38,656 nt of DNA from Loigolactobacillus backii (GTDB lineage Bacteria > Bacillota > Bacilli > Lactobacillales > Lactobacillaceae), in NCBI RefSeq assembly GCF_003946275.1, contig NZ_RHNQ01000020.1:1-38656 (forward strand). The letters are read 5' to 3'. Positions 1-6,394 of this stretch are shown piece by piece (the stretch's first letter is position 1; each line of letters begins with the position of its first letter). Both the position numbers and the translations under genes were made by a program. Under the pieces are notes generated by a model. That model did no database searches and was not told where the DNA came from. It worked only from the letters and a program-made list of their open reading frames with translations.

Positions 1-9
1 ATGTAAAAG

Positions 10-52
10 ACAAACCGATTTCTCAATTTCGAGAAGCCGGTTTGCCTTTTTT
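10..52 (+). terminator. Intrinsic terminator of a gene beyond the left edge
   Basis: An imperfect hairpin with arms AAACCGATTTCTC and GAGAAGCCGGTTT around a short AATTTC loop is followed directly by six T on the plus strand. It would end a plus-strand transcript entering from the left. Nothing of that gene is visible in the window. Confidence 0.7.
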
Positions 53-113
53 AAACGGTCGATTATTTACTGCTTACGATCCTTCTTAGTTCCATAGTGT
101 TAAATCACAATAC

Positions 114-158
114 AAAAAAAGATCGTAACGAATTTAGGGTCAAATTCATTACGACCTT
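114..158 (-). terminator. Intrinsic terminator of the ECF S-component gene
   Basis: Read on the minus strand, a stem GGTCGTAATGAATTT / AAATTCGTTACGATC with a GACCCT loop is followed by seven T. It lies about 20 bases past the stop codon of the gene ending at 180. Confidence 0.85.
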
Positions 159-179
159 CAAAATAACGGTACTGTATCA

Positions 180-770
180 TCAATCTTTTCGGTAACGCTG
201 CAACGGCAAACTAATTAATGGGCCAACAATTGCTGCCAAAATGGCCTCCGGAATACCATTCGTCGCCACAACAACTAATAATACATTGAGTAGTCCGTTT
301 AAATTAGTGTGATAAACTGCCGCCACTTGTGGATTTCGGTAAAATATATAAATTAAGCCAAGCACTAAAATAGTATTGGTCAGCGCCCCAGCCAAACTAG
401 CAAACATCATCCCTACAGTTTGCGGTAAGTGTGTTTTCCTTAACCAGTTAAACAAATAGCCTGTTACCAGACCAATTAGGATTCGCGGCACAATGGCAAT
501 CACTGGATTTGTAAAAACTAATGGCGCCAGTGGACTCGTAGGCGAAGTGAACGCCCGGATAAAGGTGATTAGGCCCCAAACACCCCCAACAATTGCACCA
601 TCGATCGGACCTAAAACCATGGCCGCAATAATAACCGTTACGTGAATAGTCGTTAAATCTAACGGCCCAATTGGAATGTACCCGAATAGCGGTACAAAAT
701 TCTGAATAATAATAATGGCAATAAAAAGTGCTAGAATACTAATTCGGTAAGCCGATCTTCCCTTAGTCAA
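180..770 (-). CDS. ECF transporter S component, probably pantothenate-type (PanT-like)
   Basis: Substrate-binding integral membrane subunit of an energy-coupling-factor vitamin transporter, which would share the EcfAA'T energising module encoded elsewhere. The 196-residue protein is almost wholly hydrophobic with about six membrane segments. It has the GYIPIGPLDLT and LVFTNPVIAIVPRILIG stretches that I associate with the COG4684/PanT group. The vitamin assignment is inference from family resemblance. The start is TTG: an AAGGGAG ribosome site lies 11 bases upstream and a stop codon lies close upstream in frame. It is a single-gene unit with its own extended -10 promoter and a terminator. I saw no riboswitch in the short 5' region. 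Confidence 0.8.
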   Translation of the reverse strand: MTKGRSAYRISILALFIAIIIIQNFVPLFGYIPIGPLDLTTIHVTVIIAAMVLGPIDGAIVGGVWGLITFIRAFTSPTSPLAPLVFTNPVIAIVPRILIGLVTGYLFNWLRKTHLPQTVGMMFASLAGALTNTILVLGLIYIFYRNPQVAAVYHTNLNGLLNVLLVVVATNGIPEAILAAIVGPLISLPLQRYRKD

Positions 771-800
771 GATACATCACTCTCCCTTAGCTACTTCGCT

Positions 801-828
801 ATTATAGCATTAGTAAAGTTTGGTCTAA
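801..828 (-). promoter_or_regulatory. Promoter of the ECF S-component gene
   Basis: On the minus strand TTAGAC and TATAAT are separated by 16 bases, with a TGC extended -10 element directly before TATAAT. The start site would fall about 25 bases before the TTG start codon. Confidence 0.65.
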
Positions 829-891
829 AAGTAATTTTATTGATTTTTGTAAACCATACAGTTCGTGCTTAAAATCGAAACACTCACTGGT

Positions 892-1272
892 TTAATCACT
901 TTTTTTCTTAGACATATTTTCAAAATCATGCCTTAGACCATCAAAAATACTTTTTGGTCTAACTAAATGACTGGGATCGACATACTGGCGAATCATTCGT
1001 AAAACCTCTTTGGGATCCTTAGAAGAGAATGCATACGTACCGCGTTGTTTTGTTTGGATCGAATAACGGGAAATCCGCCTTTTCCTAAATCCAACCGAAG
1101 CAATCACGTAGTCAACCTCTTCCCAGGGTACCTGAATAAAATTACGGTATTTCTGGTCGTTCAAAAATTCAAAACCCTTATCACCAACGATGATTTTACC
1201 ATACTGCGTTGTCCCGGCATATAAAGTTGCCTTGACCTTTAGATCAACTTTCGTATTAATTGATTCAATCAT
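892..1272 (-). CDS. DUF956 family protein (ManO-like), paralogue 1
   Basis: A small soluble protein of the DUF956 family, which is found almost only next to mannose-class PTS operons in Firmicutes. Its molecular role is not established; a regulatory part in mannose/glucose PTS expression has been proposed for ManO-like members. The start MIESINTKVDL is chosen because GGGGGA lies 5 bases before this ATG and because it aligns with the paralogue at 1511-1897. An in-frame ATG nine codons upstream has no good site. The two copies share the N-terminus, GDKGFEF, FIQVPW and YVDPSH but differ clearly elsewhere, so the duplication is not recent. A terminator separates it from the other copy. Confidence 0.8.
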   Translation of the reverse strand: MIESINTKVDLKVKATLYAGTTQYGKIIVGDKGFEFLNDQKYRNFIQVPWEEVDYVIASVGFRKRRISRYSIQTKQRGTYAFSSKDPKEVLRMIRQYVDPSHLVRPKSIFDGLRHDFENMSKKKSD

Positions 1273-1454
1273 TTCGGTCCCCCGTTTCTTTTTGCTCATT
1301 TCATTTAGTTAAAACCGTTAATTATTTTTCCCCGATACGTTGGAAAATCATTTTATTTGATCTTACACTGATTAATCCGCGTAAGAAACCGCGAAAAATA
1401 GATTGATACCCTTCGGCTAAGTTTGAAAATTACCTTTACCAAATATTCTAGCAT

Positions 1455-1494
1455 TTTAAAAAATCACCGTCAGAAAAAATCTGATAGTGATTTT
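1455..1494 (-). terminator. Intrinsic terminator after the second DUF956 gene
   Basis: On the minus strand AAAATCAC-TA-TCAGA pairs with TCTGA-CG-GTGATTTT, with further T directly after. It lies 17 bases past the stop codon of the gene at 1511-1897, so the two DUF956 genes are probably separate transcripts. Confidence 0.75.
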
Positions 1495-1510
1495 AATGGA
1501 TAAATTAGCC

Positions 1511-1897
1511 CTATTTAGCCTTTTTCCGTTTACTAAACAGACCAACGATACCGCGTTTTAAAACATCTAAGAATGTCAAAGAACGTACCATGTGGCTTGG
1601 ATCAACGTATACCCGAATACATCGCAATAATTTTTTCGGGTTTTTAGCCGAAAAAGTATAGGTACCGTTTTTCTTAGTCCGAATGGCAAAACGTGGAATC
1701 CAATGTCCTTTGAACATGACAGAAGCCAAAACATAATCTAATTCATTCCACGGAACTTGAATAAAATCACGAACATTATGTTCATTAAAAAATTCAAATC
1801 CTTTATCACCAACCATAATTCTGCCGTATTTTGCTGTTCCTAAATAGGACGTAGCATCAACGACTAAATCGACTTTCGTATTAATTGATTCAACCAT
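1511..1897 (-). CDS. DUF956 family protein (ManO-like), paralogue 2
   Basis: The 128-residue DUF956 protein nearest the mannose PTS genes, and so the positional equivalent of manO. It starts MVESINTKVDL with TGGAG 8 bases upstream. Conserved stretches GDKGFEFFNE, DFIQVPWNELDYV and VYVDPSHMVR are present, and the C-terminus is basic (FSKRKKAK). No membrane segment or known catalytic motif is visible. It follows manN on the same strand but is cut off from it by the terminator-bearing repeat at 2137-2316, so it needs readthrough or its own promoter. A TATACT hexamer at 1938-1943 is a weak candidate -10. Function unknown. Confidence 0.82.
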   Translation of the reverse strand: MVESINTKVDLVVDATSYLGTAKYGRIMVGDKGFEFFNEHNVRDFIQVPWNELDYVLASVMFKGHWIPRFAIRTKKNGTYTFSAKNPKKLLRCIRVYVDPSHMVRSLTFLDVLKRGIVGLFSKRKKAK

Positions 1898-2136
1898 TTG
1901 CTCAACTCCATTTCTCTACAATACTCACAATAGATTAAGTATAGGCCAGATTTACAAACACTAGTATTTCTTAACGCTTATCCCAAAAACATTTAGACCC
2001 TACGCCGCAATTACAAGTTATCCGCCATATATTGCTAATAACACTACGGATTCAACTACAGCAAATTAAAACTAGATAATACATTATAACTGTACCACGA
2101 TAACTTAATAATTGGTTCCAATGTCCGTAAATACTT
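1898..2136. other. Non-coding stretch before the second DUF956 gene
   Basis: About 240 A+T-rich bases without a convincing ORF. On the minus strand there are two -10-like hexamers, TATACT at 1938-1943 and a TATAAT near 2092, neither with a good -35. One of these probably drives the DUF956 gene. I see no other structure. Confidence 0.4.
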
Positions 2137-2316
2137 TTAAAAAAGAGGCCGGGACAAAAGTCCCAGCCTCTTATTGTTCCGATCATTATTCTAGAACGTG
2201 TGCCAAAAGTCTGAGTTCACGTGCCTAACTACAGCTAATCTAACAACCATAGTACGGTTATTGGATTAGCTTACGTTACGCAGTAAACCCAAAACCGACT
2301 TTTGTTCCACTCCCTT
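2137..2316 (-). repeat. Dispersed repeat family B, copy 1
   Basis: Copy of a roughly 145-175 bp non-coding repeat also found at 30199-30343, 34690-34841 and 37312-37472. Shared landmarks, read on the plus strand, are GGGACAAAAGTCCC, ATTCTAGAACGTG, GCCAAAAGTCTG, GGTTATTGGATTAGCTTA, GTTACGCAGT and CCGACTTTTGT. It fills most of the gap after manN. The end distal to manN holds the terminator at 2139-2172. Confidence 0.85.
2139..2172 (-). terminator. Intrinsic terminator of the mannose PTS operon, inside repeat B1
   Basis: On the minus strand GAGGCTGGGAC and GTCCCGGCCTC form an 11-bp stem around TTTT, followed by six T. It is the natural end of the mannose operon, about 160 bases past manN. Confidence 0.88.
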
Positions 2317-2333
2317 TAACCAAATCACTATGC

Positions 2334-3248
2334 TTACATAACGTGTAATACGTGTAATACAACACCAACAACGAATAAGCCAAGAATAATGATGATTGGT
2401 GAAACTTTCTTCTTCAATAACCACATGCATAAGAATGTTAAGAGTAATCCAGCTAAACCTGGAATTAAAAGATCTAGGTTATCTTGCAATGTTGTTACTT
2501 TGAACTTATCTAAAGATAAACCAGCAGCTTGCTGTGTCAAAGCTTCTTTGATCCCAGCAGAGCCCTTTGGCAATTTAGCCCAGTCAATAAAGGCACCTTT
2601 AGACTGTTGAATCTTCGAAACAACAGGTGTGAACTTAACAACAACCCAACGGTTAATTAACGACCCTAAGATAAACATACCAAGAATGGTAGCACCTTTA
2701 GTGACATCTTGTAATAAACCACCAGATAAATCTTCAGCAATTGCAGAACCTGCTTTGTAACCAAATTCTTGTGTATACCACATGAAGCCCATCCGAATTA
2801 AATTCCAAAAAACGAAATAGATGATTGGTCCCATAATGTTACCGCCCATTGCTAGAGAAGCAGCAAGAGCACCTAAGATTGGCTTAACCGTGAACCAGAA
2901 TACTGGATCGCCGACACCAGCCAAAGGACCCATCATACCTACTTTTACACCTTGGATAGCAACGTCATCAATTGGGGCACCATTAGCACGTTCTTCTTCA
3001 AGTGCCATTGTTACACCAATAATTGGTGAAGCTAAGTATGGATGTGTATTAAAGAATTCCAAATGACGCTTTAAAGCAGCGGAACGATCTTCTTTTGTCT
3101 TATATAACTTTTTAATAACTGGAATTAATGTATAGCACCAGCCACCATTTTGCATACGTTCATAGTTCCAAGAACCTTGAATGAAGGTTGAACGCCACCA
3201 AACATTGATACGATCTCTTTTGGTTAAAGTAATTTTATTATCTGCCAT
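2334..3248 (-). CDS. manN: PTS mannose/fructose/sorbose transporter subunit IID
   Basis: Membrane subunit IID, which with IIC forms the sugar channel of a mannose-family PTS permease; it is not itself phosphorylated. The 304-residue protein starts MADNKITLTKRDRINVWWRS and has the family's PLAGVGDPVFWFTVKP stretch. C-terminal hydrophobic segments (about 260-300) match the usual length. It follows manM by 19 bases with a GGGAG site. Close neighbours manM and manL make this the classic IIAB-IIC-IID order. This permease class is also a known docking site for class IIa bacteriocins, established for relatives and not visible here. Confidence 0.95.
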   Translation of the reverse strand: MADNKITLTKRDRINVWWRSTFIQGSWNYERMQNGGWCYTLIPVIKKLYKTKEDRSAALKRHLEFFNTHPYLASPIIGVTMALEEERANGAPIDDVAIQGVKVGMMGPLAGVGDPVFWFTVKPILGALAASLAMGGNIMGPIIYFVFWNLIRMGFMWYTQEFGYKAGSAIAEDLSGGLLQDVTKGATILGMFILGSLINRWVVVKFTPVVSKIQQSKGAFIDWAKLPKGSAGIKEALTQQAAGLSLDKFKVTTLQDNLDLLIPGLAGLLLTFLCMWLLKKKVSPIIIILGLFVVGVVLHVLHVM

Positions 3249-3267
3249 TTTCTGTACGCTCCCTTCA

Positions 3268-4086
3268 CTAATAATTATCTATGACATCGCCGAGTGGGTC
3301 ACCAGAACCGGATCCACCACCGTTATCGTTTCCTTTACCTGAGCCACCCATTTTAGAAAGTGTCAAGTAAATGAGTGCCATTGAAACACCAATAGCACCA
3401 AGACCAATCAAAGTTAAGTCTTGAACGGTTCCTAATACGAAGCCAATGGCGAAGAATGGCCATACTTCAGCAGTAGCCATCATGTTGATAACCATTGCGT
3501 ACCCAACGGCAACAACCATACCACCACCAATGGATAAGCCTTTAGTTAACCAAGTAGGCATAGCGCTAAGTAAGCTTCTTACAGGGCCAGCACCAACTGC
3601 TAAGATTAAAGCAGCAGGAATAGCGATTCGGATACCTTGCATACAGATAGCGATAATATGCCAAGTTTCAATGCCTCTAAAACTACCTTTTTCAGCATAA
3701 CGATCCATGATATGAACAATAGCAGTTGCAACAGTCCGAGCAAGAATTGTTAATAATAATCCTGCTACGGCAAGTGGTACGGCAATGGCAATGGCAGATG
3801 ATACACCAGCTTTGCCTTGACCACCTAAAACTAAAATAATTGCGGATGCAACACCGGCTAAGGCAGCATCAGGTGCAACAGCGGCACCAACGTTAGCCCA
3901 GCCTAAAGCGATCATTTGTAACGTCCCACCTAAAATTAAGCAAGGAACTAAATCCCCGGTTACAAGGCCGATTAACGTACAAGAGATAACTGGTTGGTGA
4001 AAATGGAATTCATCCAAGACACCTTCCATACCAGCTAAAAATGCAACGAAAACAACCAGTATCATTTGAATAGCGTTTAAATTCAT
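3268..4086 (-). CDS. manM: PTS mannose/fructose/sorbose transporter subunit IIC
   Basis: Integral membrane IIC subunit that binds and translocates the sugar together with IID. The 272 residues are strongly hydrophobic and start MNLNAIQMILVVFVAFLAGMEGVLDEFHFHQP, as IIC-Man proteins do. GLVTGD follows near residue 40, and the C-terminus is glycine-rich, ending DPLGDVIDNY. The ATG is preceded by GGAGG. It lies between manL (39-base gap) and manN in one transcript. Confidence 0.95.
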   Translation of the reverse strand: MNLNAIQMILVVFVAFLAGMEGVLDEFHFHQPVISCTLIGLVTGDLVPCLILGGTLQMIALGWANVGAAVAPDAALAGVASAIILVLGGQGKAGVSSAIAIAVPLAVAGLLLTILARTVATAIVHIMDRYAEKGSFRGIETWHIIAICMQGIRIAIPAALILAVGAGPVRSLLSAMPTWLTKGLSIGGGMVVAVGYAMVINMMATAEVWPFFAIGFVLGTVQDLTLIGLGAIGVSMALIYLTLSKMGGSGKGNDNGGGSGSGDPLGDVIDNY

Positions 4087-4125
4087 GGTAATTAATCCTC
4101 CGTTTCCTTCAAGTATTTACTAAAA

Positions 4126-5097
4126 CTAAGCCTGTTGTTTCAATTGGTCTTCGGCTTTTTTGAGGATAGAATCCATGTTTTCCCCATTATCACCGGGAAC
4201 CTTCCGGACATCAAATTTGACGCCGTCGGCTTTGAGTTTAGCAAAAGTATCAATATCGTTTTGGTCAAAAGCTAAAACTTTATTTGGTTGTACTTTACCA
4301 ACTGAATGAGCCATTGAGCCAACGTTAAGTGTCTCGATTGGAACACCGCCTTCAATAACCCGTAAGGCATCTTGTGGTGTTTCAAAAAGAAGGAGCGCAC
4401 GTTGACCACCAAAATGCTTATCGTCCTTGGCAATCTTGATCATTTGGGAAATTGGAATAACGTGAGCCTTAACACCAACTGGTGCGGCCTGTTGAATTAA
4501 GTTCTTCCGTAAATCATCCTTAGCAACAGAATCTGAAACAACGATGATCCGCGTTGGTTGAACTGATTTAGTCCAAGCCGTTGCAATTTGACCATGAAGT
4601 AAACGTGAATCAATCCGTGAAAGCACGTATTTCATTGATCCAGGCTTACCGGCACTAGCACCCGCATCAGCTGCCTTGGCTGCTGGAGCCTTAGGTGCTA
4701 ATTCTTCTGGCCGGATCTTAACTCCGTCTTTACCTGAAGCTAAAATGTGTGCCGCAATTTTGTGTGCTGAATCCATTGACATTCGTGAACCATACGCCTC
4801 AAGCAACATTGGCAAGTTTAGACCAGTTACGATCGCCCACTTGTCCTTATGCTCCTCAAACAAATTGTTTGTTTGATTGAACGGCGTACCGCCCCAAAGA
4901 TCGACTAAGAACAACACTTCATCTTGATTATCGAAAGATGAAACTGCATCTTCCAATTTTGCCTTAATGTCATCAGGGCCTTCGCTTGGCATCAACGTAA
5001 CAGCTTTAACGTTTTCTTGTTCCCCGAAAATCATTGTTCCGGATTGCAAGATACCTTCGGCGAATTTACCATGACTAGCAATGATAATTCCTACCAT
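4126..5097 (-). CDS. manL: PTS mannose transporter subunit IIAB (fused)
   Basis: Cytoplasmic energy-coupling subunit that passes phosphate from HPr to IIA, then IIB, then the sugar. The IIA domain (about 1-135) has the phospho-acceptor motif ASHG at its start and [12 protein letters not shown]. An Ala/Lys/Pro linker (about 138-155) follows, then the IIB domain from about 158 with [11 protein letters not shown] carrying the phospho-His. The start [12 protein letters not shown] is taken at the second ATG because GGGAGG ends 6 bases before it; an ATG five codons upstream overlaps that site. It is third in the operon, 129 bases after a separate IIB gene, so the operon encodes IIA and IIB twice. 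Confidence 0.93.
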   Translation of the reverse strand: MVGIIIASHGKFAEGILQSGTMIFGEQENVKAVTLMPSEGPDDIKAKLEDAVSSFDNQDEVLFLVDLWGGTPFNQTNNLFEEHKDKWAIVTGLNLPMLLEAYGSRMSMDSAHKIAAHILASGKDGVKIRPEELAPKAPAAKAADAGASAGKPGSMKYVLSRIDSRLLHGQIATAWTKSVQPTRIIVVSDSVAKDDLRKNLIQQAAPVGVKAHVIPISQMIKIAKDDKHFGGQRALLLFETPQDALRVIEGGVPIETLNVGSMAHSVGKVQPNKVLAFDQNDIDTFAKLKADGVKFDVRKVPGDNGENMDSILKKAEDQLKQQA

Positions 5098-5226
5098 CTT
5101 TTTACCTCCCATTACAATAAAATATTATGAATAAGTGCAGAGTAGCTATCCAACTACCCAACCAACAGGAAAACCTGTCAATTTATTGTTTAAAATGAAG
5201 ATCGGACACTGGGTCTGAGCCTTCAA

Positions 5227-5730
5227 TTAGAAACCATTTTTTGTGAGCAGATCGCCTAAATTTTGCTTACGATCTGCCGGAACTTTTTGGGCAAAAACGT
5301 CTAAATCCGCTTCGTTATGTAAATAACGTAGTGCATCAGCCTGTTCTTGACCAACGGCAACTGAATTGGTAATCAACTTCATTCCGTCCAAGAAAACTAA
5401 ACTACCAATGTTAATTCCAACGTGACTAAGGTTAATGCCGCCCTTGACTAAACGCACCATGTCCTCAACAGTTTCCGTTAACAACAAAACTTTAAAATCG
5501 TCGAACAAGGGATCCTGATAAATCCGAATCATCTTATCAATCGTAATGACACTTGTTCGAACACTTGGCGGTGCTGCTTGTACTAGCAGGGTCTTACGTA
5601 ACTTATCCTTTGCCACGTTATCTGAAACAATCAAAATGCGATTAGGTGACACACTTCTTGTCCATACAGTAGCAACTTGGCCGTGAAGCAAGCGACTATC
5701 GACACGTGCTAAACAAATGTCCATTGTCAC
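5227..5730 (-). CDS. PTS mannose-class subunit IIB (separate, LevE-like)
   Basis: A free-standing IIB domain of 167 residues. It has the phospho-His motif [15 protein letters not shown] near the N-terminus and the usual Rossmann-like IIB pattern (RILIVSDNVAKD). It is related to the IIB half of manL but clearly diverged. The start is GTG at 5730, with an AGGAT site about 9 bases upstream; an ATG two codons on is the alternative. It lies 25 bases after the separate IIA gene. In Listeria the Mpo PTS has the same separate IIA/IIB make-up and works partly as a sensor for ManR/LevR. A sensing role here is inference. Confidence 0.88.
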   Translation of the reverse strand: MTMDICLARVDSRLLHGQVATVWTRSVSPNRILIVSDNVAKDKLRKTLLVQAAPPSVRTSVITIDKMIRIYQDPLFDDFKVLLLTETVEDMVRLVKGGINLSHVGINIGSLVFLDGMKLITNSVAVGQEQADALRYLHNEADLDVFAQKVPADRKQNLGDLLTKNGF

Positions 5731-5755
5731 GATAACTCGATCCTTTCAGCATTAG

Positions 5756-6160
5756 TTACTCCTGAAATATGGTTAAATCTAAGTGCTTAACCCCCGCCCT
5801 AGCAGTCTCTTCAAGGTGTGTGACAACTGCAGCAAGCGGCTTGTCCCGAACAGTATACGCTTCCAATAACATCGGTAAATTCACACCGGTGACCAAAGCG
5901 TAACGATCCAAATCTTCAGCAACAATCCGACTTGCAGTGTTGAACGGTGACCCGCCAAACAAATCAACCAAGAAAAGAATTTGATCATCGGCTCCGAATG
6001 ACTCAATCGTCGTCTGGAATTTATCCATTAAGTCGTCTGGGCCCTCATCAGGCATAAATGTTATGGCCTTGACCAAATCTTGCTCACCAAAAATCATTTG
6101 GGACGATTGCAAAATTCCTTCAGAAAATTTGCCGTGGCTGGCAATGATAATTGCTAACAC
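5756..6160 (-). CDS. PTS mannose-class subunit IIA (separate, LevD-like)
   Basis: A free-standing IIA domain of 134 residues that would accept phosphate from HPr. It has the active-site ASHG and the FLVDLFGGSPFN stretch typical of the family. The start is GTG at 6160: AGGAGG with ideal spacing precedes it and the protein then begins [12 protein letters not shown] like other IIA domains. A longer ATG-started reading of 13 more residues has no family support. It is the first gene behind the sigma-54 promoter at 6276-6291, leaving a leader of about 100 bases. Confidence 0.9.
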   Translation of the reverse strand: MLAIIIASHGKFSEGILQSSQMIFGEQDLVKAITFMPDEGPDDLMDKFQTTIESFGADDQILFLVDLFGGSPFNTASRIVAEDLDRYALVTGVNLPMLLEAYTVRDKPLAAVVTHLEETARAGVKHLDLTIFQE

Positions 6161-6275
6161 TGTTTCACCTCCTGGAGAACGTCTCAAATGGGCCATCAAA
6201 GCTCCTTTGAAACTATCTGCGCCTAACCTAAATTAAATTAAAGCTGGTTTAAATCAGTCGTACACCTATCTATAA

Positions 6276-6291
6276 AGCAAATACCGTGCCA
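6276..6291 (-). promoter_or_regulatory. Sigma-54 (-24/-12) promoter of the mannose PTS operon
   Basis: On the minus strand TGGCAC-GGTAT-TTGCT matches the sigma-54 consensus TGGCAC-N5-TTGCW exactly. Transcription would start about 12 bases downstream, near 6265. The neighbouring regulator has the GSFTGA motif needed to activate sigma-54 polymerase, so promoter and activator fit. rpoN itself is not in the window. Confidence 0.93.
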
Positions 6292-6323
6292 ACTTTTGTG
6301 TATTAGTTATAAATCGCTGTTTA

Positions 6324-6340
6324 GCGGCCATTTGCGGCCA
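6324..6340 (-). promoter_or_regulatory. Candidate LevR upstream activating sequence
   Basis: Direct repeat GCGGCCA-TTT-GCGGCCA (plus strand), period 10 bp, about 35-50 bp upstream of the sigma-54 -24 element. Repeats on one face of the helix at this place are what an enhancer-binding protein needs. A third TTGCGGCCA lies at 9429-9437 upstream of levR's promoter. Binding by LevR is inference. Confidence 0.5.
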
Positions 6341-6341
6341 C

Positions 6342-6385
6342 AAAAAAATGTATCAATACACTATTTTTTAGTGTATTGATACATT
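6342..6385 (-). terminator. Intrinsic terminator of levR
   Basis: A perfect 17-bp stem (6347-6363 with 6369-6385) around a 5-base loop, followed on the minus strand by seven T. It separates levR from the sigma-54 operon it controls. The stem contains TAGTGTAT, also present twice around the levR promoter. Confidence 0.92.
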
Positions 6386-6394
6386 AACAAAAAT

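Noticed and set aside
780-890. Vitamin riboswitch before the ECF S component
   Set aside because: The 5' region is too short after the promoter (about 25 bases) to hold an aptamer.
2389-3066. Plus-strand ORFs opposite manN and other genes
   Set aside because: They lie inside well-supported minus-strand genes, lack ribosome sites and have no family features.
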